From positions 1 through 60,546 of the forward strand of contig NZ_AMRJ01000022.1 in assembly GCF_000300995.1 (NCBI RefSeq): a stretch of 60,546 nucleotides of DNA, read 5' to 3'. Below, in pieces: positions 29,968 to 38,997 of this stretch. Positions within the stretch are counted from its first letter, which is position 1, and each line of letters starts with the position of its first letter. The stretch is from Alcanivorax hongdengensis A-11-3 (lineage in GTDB: Bacteria > Pseudomonadota > Gammaproteobacteria > Pseudomonadales > Alcanivoracaceae). Below the pieces are notes generated by a model. The model saw nothing but the letters and a program-made list of their open reading frames with translations, was not told the DNA's origin and did not search any database. The translations under genes were made by a program, and so were the position numbers.

Positions 29968-31641
29968 ATGAGTGCCATCATTCTACTCCTCCTCGGCCTG
30001 GGCGGCATGGCCGCAGGCTATTTTCTCTATTCACGCTTTATCGCCGAAAAGATCTACCAGCTGGATCCGGATTTTCGCACCCCGGCCCATGAATACGAAG
30101 ACGGCGTCGACTTCGTGCCGACCAACCGTTACGTGCTCTGGGGTCACCATTTCACCTCGGTGGCCGGCGCCGCTCCCATTGTCGGGCCGGCCATTGCCGT
30201 GATCTGGGGCTGGCTGCCCGCCTTCCTGTGGGTGGTCTTCGGTACCATCTTCTTTGCCGGCGTGCATGACAGCGGGGCTATCTGGGCCAGTGTGCGCAAT
30301 CGCGCCAAATCCGTGGGCGCCCTCACCGGGGAGGTGGTCGGCGGCCGCGCTCGCAGCGTCTTCATGATTGTCATCTTCCTGGTGCTGCTGATGGTCAATG
30401 CGGTATTCGGCGTGGTGATCGCCAAACTGCTGATCAACAATCCCGGCGCGGTGGTTCCGGTCTGGGGTGCCATTGCGGTGGCGCTGGTGATCGGCCAGTT
30501 GATCTACCGGCGAATTATCGGCCTGGGCATCGTCTCCATTGTCGGGGTGGTCGCCCTGTATGCGCTGATTTATGTGGGCCCGCAGGTGCCGGTCTCCCTG
30601 CCCGATTCCTTCATGGGCCTGTCCGCCAGTGCCAACTGGATATTGTTGCTGTTTGCCTACGCCGCCATCGCCTCGCTACTGCCGGTGTGGATGCTGCTGC
30701 AACCGCGGGATTACATCAACGGGCTGCAACTGTTTGTGGGCCTGATCCTGCTTTATGGCGCGGTATTGCTGGCCAACCCCACGGTGGTGGCGCCCATGAT
30801 CAACCACGACGTGCCGGCCGGAACGCCCTCGCTGCTGCCGTTACTGTTCGTGACCATCGCCTGTGGCGCCATTTCCGGTTTCCATGGCCTGGTCGCCTCC
30901 GGCACCAGCTCCAAGCAGCTCAACCGGGAAACCGATGCCCGTTTTGTGGGCTACTTTGGTGCCGTGGGGGAAGGCGCGCTGGCGTTGGCATCCATTCTCG
31001 CCGCCACCGCCGGCTTCGCCAGCCTGGCGGACTGGCAGGCAGTCTATACTGCGTTCGGCTCCGGCAGCCTGACGGCTTTCGTGGACGGCGGCGCGGCTAT
31101 TCTGGCCAATGGCCTGGGGCTGGATGCCAGCGTGGCGGCCACCCTGCTCACAGTAATGGCCGCCCTGTTCGCCGGTACCACCATGGATACCGGCCTGCGC
31201 CTGCAGCGCTACATCTTCCAGGAATGGGGAGAAATCTATCAGCAAAAATGGATGGGCAAACCCTTCCCCGCCACCCTGCTGGCGGTGATCAGTTGTTTGC
31301 TGCTGGCCTTCGGTGCCGGCGGCGCGGATGGTTCCGGCGGCCTGCTGATCTGGCCCCTGTTCGGCACCACCAACCAGTTGCTGGCCGGGCTGACCCTGCT
31401 GGTGATCACCATCATGCTGGTGCGCCGTGGCCGACCCGCCATCTACACCCTGGCACCGCTGGTCTTTCTGCTGGTCATGACCCTGGCGGCCCTGCTGATT
31501 CAGCTCAAGCAGTTCTTCGAGCAATCGAAATGGTTCCTGCTGGGCCTGGATGCGGTGGTGCTGGTGGCCGCCATTCTGGTGACGCTGGAATGCGTGGCAG
31601 CACTGAAACGCAGTCGCCAGGAAAGCACCGGAGAGGCCTGA
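29968..31641 (+). CDS. cstA: CstA-family carbon starvation / pyruvate transporter
   Basis: A 557-residue inner-membrane transporter with about 14 hydrophobic segments. Family motifs include VLWGHHFTSVAGAAPIVGPA near the N-terminus, a GVHDSGAIWASVRN loop, SGFHGLVASGTSSKQL and FGTTNQLLAGL. CstA proteins take up pyruvate or peptides. This one is shorter than E. coli CstA (about 700 aa), like the compact members in other bacteria. It starts a three-gene unit, since its TGA shares one base with the ATG of the small cory-type gene. No clear promoter is assignable in the 211 bp upstream, which also holds an inverted repeat TTGTC-N8-GACAA near 29797. Confidence 0.9.
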   Translation: MSAIILLLLGLGGMAAGYFLYSRFIAEKIYQLDPDFRTPAHEYEDGVDFVPTNRYVLWGHHFTSVAGAAPIVGPAIAVIWGWLPAFLWVVFGTIFFAGVHDSGAIWASVRNRAKSVGALTGEVVGGRARSVFMIVIFLVLLMVNAVFGVVIAKLLINNPGAVVPVWGAIAVALVIGQLIYRRIIGLGIVSIVGVVALYALIYVGPQVPVSLPDSFMGLSASANWILLLFAYAAIASLLPVWMLLQPRDYINGLQLFVGLILLYGAVLLANPTVVAPMINHDVPAGTPSLLPLLFVTIACGAISGFHGLVASGTSSKQLNRETDARFVGYFGAVGEGALALASILAATAGFASLADWQAVYTAFGSGSLTAFVDGGAAILANGLGLDASVAATLLTVMAALFAGTTMDTGLRLQRYIFQEWGEIYQQKWMGKPFPATLLAVISCLLLAFGAGGADGSGGLLIWPLFGTTNQLLAGLTLLVITIMLVRRGRPAIYTLAPLVFLLVMTLAALLIQLKQFFEQSKWFLLGLDAVVLVAAILVTLECVAALKRSRQESTGEA

Positions 31642-31919
31642 TGGGACAGCGCCTTACACAGACTCGCCAGTGGTTTCGCCGGCTCAACGCCGGTATCGCC
31701 ACCTACTACAACGCCCCCTATCGCGCCGCCATCGCCCGGGCCCGGCGCGACGAAGAGGATCTGTTCATGCTGCTGGTCTTTGCCGAAATGATGGGCGTGC
31801 CCAACCCGGCGGCCTGGAGCACCCTGGAACTGCAGCCCCTGTTGATGGAGCGCTTCCATGACTGGCATACCCGCATGGGCATGGAACGCTCGCCCCTCGA
31901 TCATTTTCGTTGCTGCTGA
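31641..31919 (+). CDS. small cory-CC-star-like protein
   Basis: A 92-residue protein ending in two cysteines directly before the stop (DHFRCC). It begins with an amphipathic basic helix (RQWFRRLNAGIATYYNAPYRAAIARARR) and has a core EEDLFMLLVFAEMMGVPNPAAW. This layout fits the cory-CC-star family, whose name comes from the terminal CC and which is known for lying next to ArsA-like ATPases; I recall this from family naming. Function is unknown. It shares TGATG junctions with both neighbours, so it is made between the transporter and the ATPase. The terminal Cys pair could bind metal or form a disulfide. Confidence 0.72.
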   Translation: MGQRLTQTRQWFRRLNAGIATYYNAPYRAAIARARRDEEDLFMLLVFAEMMGVPNPAAWSTLELQPLLMERFHDWHTRMGMERSPLDHFRCC

Positions 31920-32935
31920 TGCTGGATATTGACGCCCTGCTACTGCACAAGCGGCTGCTGATGGTCGGCGGCAAAGGCGGCGTGGGCAAGACCACCAGCG
32001 CTTCGGCGCTGGCGGTACGGGCCGCGTCCCTCGGTCGCGACGTGCTGCTGATCTCCACTGACCCGGCCCACAGCCTGGCCGACGCCTTCGAACGCCCCAT
32101 CGGCGGTGAAGCCGTGCAGCTGGCCGCCAACCTGTCAGCCCTGGAGCTGGACCCGGAGCAGGAGGTCGATGCCTACCTGGACCGGGTCAGTGCCCAGATG
32201 CGCCGTTTTGCCGGCCCGGACCAGGTCCATGCCCTGGAGAAACAGCTGCGCCTCAACCGCCAGGCCCCGGGCGCCCAGGAAGCGGCCCTGCTGGAGCGCC
32301 TGGCCCACCTGATGGAAGATGGACTGCTGCGCCACGACCTGCTGATCTTCGACACCGCACCCACCGGCCACACCCTGCGCCTGTTGAGCCTGCCGGAAGT
32401 GATGGCGGCCTGGACCGACGGTTTGCTGCGCCACAATGACCGGGCGCGCAAACTGGGCCAGGTACTCAATCACCTGACCCCGGGCAAGGATCTGGACAGC
32501 CCTCTACAGGACCCCGGCGAACACGCCGGTGCCGACCTGGACCCGCGCAGCCGTGAGCTGGCTGACACCCTGCTCAAGCGCCAACGGCTGTTCCACCGCA
32601 CCCGACGCCTGCTCTGCGACAGCGAGCGCAGCGCCTTTCTGTTCGTGCTCACCGCCGAAAAGCTGCCGATTCTGGAAACCCGCCGCGCGGTGGATGCTCT
32701 GCGTGAAAACCACATTCCCGTCGCCGGCGCCTTGGTCAACCGGCTGCTGCCAGACGCGGCGGACGGGGATTTTCTGGCCAAACGCCGGCGCCAGCAGGAC
32801 AAATACCTGGCGGAAATCGAGCAGGTACTGGGCAAACTGCCGCGCCGGCCGGTGCCATTACAGGAAGAAGATGTACAAGGACTGGCCGCACTGGAACGCT
32901 TCGGTGAAATCATCGGTGGCGGCAAGCGCGTTTAG
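31919..32935 (+). CDS. ArsA/GET3-family ATPase
   Basis: A 338-residue soluble ATPase with the deviant P-loop GGKGGVGKTT (residues 17-26), switch I STDPAHSLADAF and the ArsA signature DTAPTGHTLRLLSLP. It has a single ATPase half, like GET3 and unlike the double ArsA of arsenite pumps. No arsenic genes are nearby, so an arsenite role is unlikely. The ATG at 31919 overlaps the TGA of the CC-star gene. The pairing with CstA suggests work on membrane-protein insertion or control of the transporter, but that is inference. A bidirectional terminator follows about 80 bp later. Confidence 0.85.
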   Translation: MLDIDALLLHKRLLMVGGKGGVGKTTSASALAVRAASLGRDVLLISTDPAHSLADAFERPIGGEAVQLAANLSALELDPEQEVDAYLDRVSAQMRRFAGPDQVHALEKQLRLNRQAPGAQEAALLERLAHLMEDGLLRHDLLIFDTAPTGHTLRLLSLPEVMAAWTDGLLRHNDRARKLGQVLNHLTPGKDLDSPLQDPGEHAGADLDPRSRELADTLLKRQRLFHRTRRLLCDSERSAFLFVLTAEKLPILETRRAVDALRENHIPVAGALVNRLLPDAADGDFLAKRRRQQDKYLAEIEQVLGKLPRRPVPLQEEDVQGLAALERFGEIIGGGKRV

Positions 32936-33015
32936 AGGCATTAGCGAAGCCCCACTGTGGCAGCCAGCTCGCTCGAACCCGGTGGTCTCTCATCATCCGC
33001 CCTCGGCCAAACAAA

Positions 33016-33039
33016 AAAGGCGCCCGTTTGGGCGCCTTT
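33016..33039. terminator. bidirectional terminator between the ArsA-like gene and tRNA-Ser
   Basis: A 10-bp stem, AAAGGCGCCC/GGGCGCCTTT with loop GTTT, flanked by A-rich and T-rich sides. It serves the cstA-cory-arsA unit from the left and tRNA-Ser from the right. The 343 bp between the ArsA-like gene and yccA otherwise hold only tRNA-Ser and a short REP-like scrap near 32953-32977. Confidence 0.8.
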
Positions 33040-33045
33040 GTTGTT

Positions 33046-33133
33046 TGGCGGAGGGGGTGGGATTCGAACCCACGGACGGTCTCCCGTCGACGGTTTTCAA
33101 GACCGTTGCTTTCGGCCACTCAGCCACCCCTCC
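33046..33133 (-). tRNA. tRNA-Ser (anticodon TGA)
   Basis: The 88-base gene on the minus strand starts GGAGGGGTGGCTGAG and has loop CTTGAAAA (anticodon TGA), a long variable arm, discriminator G and encoded CCA. As in E. coli (serT), it lies next to yccA. Confidence 0.96.
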
Positions 33134-33277
33134 GGAAGGCAGCCATCATACCTGAGAGTTCTTCACAGTCAACGCTGTGACGTGCAACATTTGTGCAATT
33201 AACTTCCTGTTTTACACCTTGATTTTGGGGCCCTCGCCCTTATGATCTGAGTAACAATTCTCAACCTTGGTGTGATC

Positions 33278-33955
33278 ATGAATAACCGGATGGACCCATA
33301 CGCCGTTTCCCACAGTCAGGCAACCTCGGTACGTGGCGAACAGGCCGCCAGAGTACTGAAAAATACCTACATGCTGCTGGGCCTGTCATTGATGGTGGCC
33401 ACCGGCGCCGCCTGGTTCGCCATGGTCAACCAGATCAGCTATATCAACCCGTTGATGACCATTCTGGTCTACTTCGGCCTGCTGTTTGCCACCAACGCCC
33501 TGCGCAACAGCGCCTGGGGCATTCTTGCCGTGTTCGGCCTGACCGGCTGGCTGGGCTTTACCACCGGCCCGATCATCAACATGTATGCCCAGGTTCAGGG
33601 CGGCATGGATATTGTTACCCTGGCCCTGGGCGGCACCGCCGGCATCTTCGTGGTGATGAGCGCCATTGCACTGGTCACCCGCAAGGACTTCAGCTTCCTG
33701 ACCAACTTCATCATGACCGGTATTCTGGTGGCTTTCCTGGCCAGCCTGGCGGGTCTGTTCTTCCAGATTCCAGCCCTGCATCTGGCTGTCTCTGCCGCCT
33801 TCGTGCTGCTGTCATCCCTGCTGATCCTGTGGCAGACCAGTGCCATCATCCACGGCGGTGAGACCAACTACATCATGGCCACCGTGACCCTGTTCGTGTC
33901 GCTGTACAACCTGTTCATGTCCCTGTTGAGCATCCTCAGCCTCGGCGACGACTGA
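33278..33955 (+). CDS. yccA: YccA, Bax inhibitor-1 family membrane protein
   Basis: A 225-residue protein with seven hydrophobic helices (first at about 28-48, last at about 198-220) and the family sequence around FVVMSAIALVTRKDFSFL. In E. coli YccA is a substrate and modulator of the FtsH protease. The ATG at 33278 (MNNRMDPY) is preferred over the GTG two codons earlier. Its TGA shares a base with the ATG of tusD. The yccA-tus junction is conserved in Pseudomonas. Confidence 0.92.
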   Translation: MNNRMDPYAVSHSQATSVRGEQAARVLKNTYMLLGLSLMVATGAAWFAMVNQISYINPLMTILVYFGLLFATNALRNSAWGILAVFGLTGWLGFTTGPIINMYAQVQGGMDIVTLALGGTAGIFVVMSAIALVTRKDFSFLTNFIMTGILVAFLASLAGLFFQIPALHLAVSAAFVLLSSLLILWQTSAIIHGGETNYIMATVTLFVSLYNLFMSLLSILSLGDD

Positions 33956-34344
33956 TGCGTTTCTCCCTGCTGGTGATGGCGGCGCCGGATTGCCCCGCCG
34001 CCCTCACCGCACTTCGCACCGCACAAATCCTGATCAACCACCCCGAGCACAGCCTTTACCGGCTGTTTTTTTATGGTGATGGCGTGTCGCTGGCCAATGC
34101 CCTGGCCTGGCGTGGTGACGACGATCAGGCCGGTGCGGCCCAGCTCTGGCAGGCGTTTGTTCGCGATCATGAGGTGGACGCCAGCGTCTGTGTGGGCGCC
34201 GCCCAGCGCCGTGGCGTCTGCGACGACAAACTGGCCAGCCAGCGACAGCGCCATGGCAATCTGGCCCCGGGCTTTACCCTCGCCGGGCTCGGCCAGTGGG
34301 CTGATGCCCAGAGGCAAAGCGAACAGGTGATCCAGTTTGGCTGA
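33955..34344 (+). CDS. tusD: sulfurtransferase complex subunit TusD
   Basis: TusD is the sulfur-accepting subunit of the TusBCD relay that brings persulfide sulfur from IscS-TusA towards MnmA for 2-thiouridine at tRNA position 34. The 129-residue protein has the family N-terminus FSLLVMAAPD, the YRLFFYGDGV stretch and the active Cys in DASVCVGAAQRRG. It is coupled to yccA by a TGATG junction and overlaps tusC by eight bases. Confidence 0.93.
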   Translation: MRFSLLVMAAPDCPAALTALRTAQILINHPEHSLYRLFFYGDGVSLANALAWRGDDDQAGAAQLWQAFVRDHEVDASVCVGAAQRRGVCDDKLASQRQRHGNLAPGFTLAGLGQWADAQRQSEQVIQFG

Positions 34345-34654
34345 TCTGACCCTCTACATCGCCACCGGTCCGTCTCCTCTGAGCAGCCGCTTCCAGGAAA
34401 TGCTGGATATGCTGCTCACCGGCGCCGCCTTCGGTCAGCCCACGGCGCTGTGGCTCACCGACGGCTGTATCGCCTCGCTGGCGCTGGCCAGCCACGATGA
34501 CAGCCTGGTCAATCTGGCGGATTTCGGCGTGCGCTGCCTGGCCAGCGAGCAGGCCCTGCAGGCGCATCCGGGGCTACCGCTGCCGGTGGAGCCGATGGAT
34601 GATGACACCCTGGCCGCCCTGCGCGCCCAGGCGCGGGAAATACGGGTATTCTGA
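34337..34654 (+). CDS. tusC: sulfurtransferase complex subunit TusC
   Basis: A 105-residue DsrF-type subunit of the TusBCD complex, structural rather than sulfur-carrying. The segment LDMLLTGAAFGQPTALWL is typical. The only sensible start is TTG at 34337: AGGTGA lies six bases upstream inside tusD and no ATG occurs before residue 22. The TTG start may keep TusC expression in proportion. The stop overlaps the ATG of tusB (TGATG). Confidence 0.9.
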   Translation: MADLTLYIATGPSPLSSRFQEMLDMLLTGAAFGQPTALWLTDGCIASLALASHDDSLVNLADFGVRCLASEQALQAHPGLPLPVEPMDDDTLAALRAQAREIRVF

Positions 34655-34908
34655 TGATACATCTGCTGGGCTTCTCGCAACTGCACAGTGACCAGGGGCA
34701 AAGCTTCCTGGCGCTCTATGACGAGGGTGATATCTGCATCTTCACCGATGCGGGCCTGATGCTTGCTTCTACCCTGCCCCTGCGGGGTCCCGGTTACTGC
34801 CTGCAGCACCCGACATTGGACATGCCCGCCAGTGACTTGCCGACCCTGGACCACAACGCCATGCTGGATCTGCTGGCGGAACACGGCCCCTGCACCAGCT
34901 GGTACTGA
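34654..34908 (+). CDS. tusB: sulfurtransferase complex subunit TusB
   Basis: An 84-residue DsrH-type subunit that begins MIHLLGFSQL and ends CTSWY, matching the short TusB family. It has the FTDAGLMLA segment near the middle. It completes tusDCB. The next gene downstream is ybiB, not tusE, although tusE (dsrC) normally follows in this order. Confidence 0.88.
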   Translation: MIHLLGFSQLHSDQGQSFLALYDEGDICIFTDAGLMLASTLPLRGPGYCLQHPTLDMPASDLPTLDHNAMLDLLAEHGPCTSWY

Positions 34909-34962
34909 TTGCCCTGTGGATGGCTCCGCCCTCCAGGGCCGTCTCTGCTCATTGAGGAAACC

Positions 34963-35952
34963 ATGACCGAACACGCCTTTGCGCCTTTTGTGCGTACCCT
35001 GGGGCGCGGCAAACGCGCCCGGCGCAGCCTGACCCGCGAGGAAGCTCGTGACGCCATGCAGGCCATTCTCGACGGCCAGGTGGAACCGGTGCAGCTGGGT
35101 GCCTTCCTGATGCTGCTGCGCGTCAAGGAAGAAACCCCGGAAGAACTGGCCGGCTTTCTGAATGCCTGCCGCCCCTATTGCTATCAGCGTCTGGCAGATT
35201 TGCCGCCGGTGCAGCTGGACTGGCCCAGCTATGCCGGCAAGAAGAAACACCACCCCTGGTATCTGCTGGCCACGGTGTTGCTGGCGGACCAGGGCATTCA
35301 CACCCTGCTCCACGGCGGCCCGGCCCATACCCCGGCCCGCCATTACAGCGACCAGATGCTCATGCAACTGGGCCTGCCGGTGGCCAGCAATGCGCAAGAG
35401 GCTAGCGAGCATCTGCAACAGCAGGGCCTTGCCTACCTGCCACTGGAGCAGTTCTGCGCACCCCTGTCCGAGCTGCTGACACTGCGCTATTTCCTGGGGT
35501 TGCGCTCCCCCATCAACACCCTGGCGCGCAGCCTGAATCCGGCCCGGGCACCGTTGTCCATGCAGAGCGTCTTCCATCCGGCCTATATCGCCCTGCACCA
35601 GGGCGCCGCAGATCTGGCCGGTGACCGTGACCTGCTGCTGTTCAAGGGCGAAGGCGGCGAACTGGAAATCCGCCCGGATGCGCGCACCCAACTGTTTGGC
35701 ATCCGCCATGGCCAGCCTCTGGAGAGCACCGAACTCGATAGCCTCATGCCGCGCCAGACGCCCCCCGGGACACCGGACGCCCGGGCGCTATTGGCCCTGT
35801 GGCGCGGTCAGCAGGACGAGGATTATGGCCGCGAGGCGGTGATTCAGACCGTGGCCGTGGCGCTGTGGGGCCTGGACAAGGCCGCCAGCCTGTCAGACGC
35901 CCGCGAACAGGCCCGCACGCTCTGGGACGAACGCAACAGGACCCGCCTTTGA
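34963..35952 (+). CDS. ybiB: YbiB/TrpD2 family protein (phosphoribosyltransferase fold)
   Basis: A 329-residue member of the anthranilate phosphoribosyltransferase fold family. It starts with the small helical domain LTREEARDAMQAILDGQVEPVQLGAFLMLLRVKEE and continues with LLHGGPAHTPARHYSD and LGLRSPINTLARSLNPA. YbiB/TrpD2 proteins bind nucleic acids and lack the anthranilate enzyme activity; in E. coli YbiB is under LexA. The ATG at 34963 follows TGAGGA. In Pseudomonas a homologue lies at the same place before cysG. No trp genes are near. Confidence 0.88.
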   Translation: MTEHAFAPFVRTLGRGKRARRSLTREEARDAMQAILDGQVEPVQLGAFLMLLRVKEETPEELAGFLNACRPYCYQRLADLPPVQLDWPSYAGKKKHHPWYLLATVLLADQGIHTLLHGGPAHTPARHYSDQMLMQLGLPVASNAQEASEHLQQQGLAYLPLEQFCAPLSELLTLRYFLGLRSPINTLARSLNPARAPLSMQSVFHPAYIALHQGAADLAGDRDLLLFKGEGGELEIRPDARTQLFGIRHGQPLESTELDSLMPRQTPPGTPDARALLALWRGQQDEDYGREAVIQTVAVALWGLDKAASLSDAREQARTLWDERNRTRL

Positions 35953-35959
35953 CGCTTTT

Positions 35960-36235
35960 ATTGTAGGAGCCAGCCTGCTGGCGATTGCTACCACAGAGGT
36001 CACAGAGAGCACCGAATCGACAACCCCAAGCCCGATGTCTCGCCTAATGCTGCTCACATAACACTTGCTGGCTTTCAGGCAGGTCCCCTCTCCCGTTTAC
36101 GGGAGAGGGACAGGGAGAGGGGCTAACAACCGCGAATTGAACAGTAACACCCGGTATCGCGGGCAAACCGCTAGCCATGGATCAACGGCACCCATCGGGA
36201 CTTTCCGCCGGGAACGCTGTGCCCTCTGTGGTGAA
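35960..36235. repeat. intergenic patch of REP-like and inverted repeats
   Basis: The 289 bases between ybiB and cysG code for nothing I can support. They hold a REP-like dyad GTAGGAGCCAGCCTGCTGGC (from 35963), and a pair of inverted arms around CACAGAGG (35990-36008 with 36215-36233) that bound about 240 bp. Inside is a 10-bp hairpin CCCTCTCCCG-TTTA-CGGGAGAGGG (36086-36109) followed by a repeat of GGGAGAGG. These are all common types of dispersed intergenic repeat in Gammaproteobacteria. The hairpin could also end transcription between the convergent genes. Confidence 0.6.
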
Positions 36236-36241
36236 ACCCGA

Positions 36242-37627
36242 TCAGGGTTTGAACCAGCCAAATTTCGGATGCAGGCTGACCACGCTGCCGACGATGATCA
36301 GGGTCGGCGCATGGATTTCCCGGCCTTCGATGGCATCCGGCAGGCTCTCCAGGGTGCCGGTGATCACTTCCTGCAGGTCGGTGGTGCCCCGTGACACCAG
36401 CGCGATAGGGGTATCGCCCCGGCGGCCATGGGCCATCAACTGATCACAGATCTGCCGCAGACCCACCAGCCCCATGTAGAACACCACGGTTTCGGTTTCG
36501 CTGACCAGGTGCTGCCAGTCCAGGGTCACGGTGCCATCCTGGCGATGGCCGGTGACAAAACGCACCGACTGGGCATGGTCCCGGTGAGTGAGCGGAATGC
36601 CGGCATAGGCGGCACAGCCACTGGCGGCGGTAATGCCCGGCACCACCTGGAAGTCGATGCCCTCGGCGACGATCAGATCAATCTCTTCACCGCCGCGCCC
36701 GAAGATAAAGGGATCACCGCCTTTCAGCCGGCAGACCTTCTTGCCCTGTTTGGCGTAATGGACCAGCAGCTCGTTGATGTTGTCCTGGGGCAGCGCGTGC
36801 TTGTCGCGGGCCTTGCCCACGTACACCAGCTCCGCATCCCGCCGCGCCAGATCGACAATACCCTTGCCCACCAACCGGTCGTAGAGCACCACATCCGCCT
36901 TCTGCAACAGGCGCAGGGCGCGGAAGGTAAGCAGATCGGGGTCACCGGGGCCGGCCCCCACCAGGTAGACTTCACCACGGCTCAGACGACTGGCGTCGGC
37001 CTGGTCGATGGCGTCGCTCAGCATGGCCTCGGCTTCGGAATCCTTGCCGGCAAGGACCTTCTCCACCAGCGGGCCATCCAGTGCCTGTTCCCAGAACAGG
37101 CGGCGGGCACCAATGTTATCGAGCTTGGCCTTGAGCGGCTGGCGAAAACGCGCCATCAGATCCGCCAGGCGCCCCCAGCGGGCCGGCAGGCTGGATTCCA
37201 GTTGGCTGCGCAGTTTGCGCGCCAGCACCGGCGAGGCGCCGGAGGAGCTGATGCTGATCAGCACCGGCGAACGGTCGACGATGGCCGGGAAGATAAAATC
37301 CCCCAGGGCCGGGTTGTCCACCACATTCACCGGTAGCCCGCGTTGCTGGGCCTGGGCGGCAATGTCGGCGTTGAGATCACGGTTATCGGTGGCACAGATC
37401 ACCAGCGCCTGGCCGTCCAGATCCGCCGGTGCAAAGGCACGCTGCAGGCACGCACCGCCACTTTGCACCACAATCTCGCGCAGTTCGTCGCACACCTGCG
37501 GTGCCACCACGCTGACCTTTGCACCGGATCGGTGCAGAAGGCGCCCCTTGCGCAGCGCCACTTCACCACCGCCGGCCAGCAACGCGGGCTTGCCCTGAAG
37601 CCGCCAGCTGATAGGTAAAAATTCCAT
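36242..37627 (-). CDS. cysG: siroheme synthase CysG (trifunctional)
   Basis: A 461-residue fusion that converts uroporphyrinogen III to siroheme. The N-terminal dehydrogenase/ferrochelatase half (1 to about 210) has [14 protein letters not shown] and [15 protein letters not shown]. The C-terminal uroporphyrinogen methyltransferase (about 215-461) has [28 protein letters not shown] and [22 protein letters not shown]. All three activities should be present. It starts 32 bp after serS, so the two are probably co-transcribed, as in Pseudomonas. Confidence 0.97.
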   Translation of the reverse strand: MEFLPISWRLQGKPALLAGGGEVALRKGRLLHRSGAKVSVVAPQVCDELREIVVQSGGACLQRAFAPADLDGQALVICATDNRDLNADIAAQAQQRGLPVNVVDNPALGDFIFPAIVDRSPVLISISSSGASPVLARKLRSQLESSLPARWGRLADLMARFRQPLKAKLDNIGARRLFWEQALDGPLVEKVLAGKDSEAEAMLSDAIDQADASRLSRGEVYLVGAGPGDPDLLTFRALRLLQKADVVLYDRLVGKGIVDLARRDAELVYVGKARDKHALPQDNINELLVHYAKQGKKVCRLKGGDPFIFGRGGEEIDLIVAEGIDFQVVPGITAASGCAAYAGIPLTHRDHAQSVRFVTGHRQDGTVTLDWQHLVSETETVVFYMGLVGLRQICDQLMAHGRRGDTPIALVSRGTTDLQEVITGTLESLPDAIEGREIHAPTLIIVGSVVSLHPKFGWFKP

Positions 37628-37659
37628 TGTTGCTCCCTGTTCCCCTGCCGGGAGCGTAA

Positions 37660-38997
<1,338 letters not shown>

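Noticed and set aside
29820..30008. 62-codon minus-strand frame across the cstA start
   Set aside because: It overlaps the cstA start antisense, has a low-complexity Arg/Ser sequence and no ribosome site.
31919..32935. Arsenite efflux ATPase role for the ArsA-like protein
   Set aside because: It has a single ATPase half, and there is no arsB, arsD, arsC or arsR nearby; the GET3-like reading with the CC-star partner fits better.
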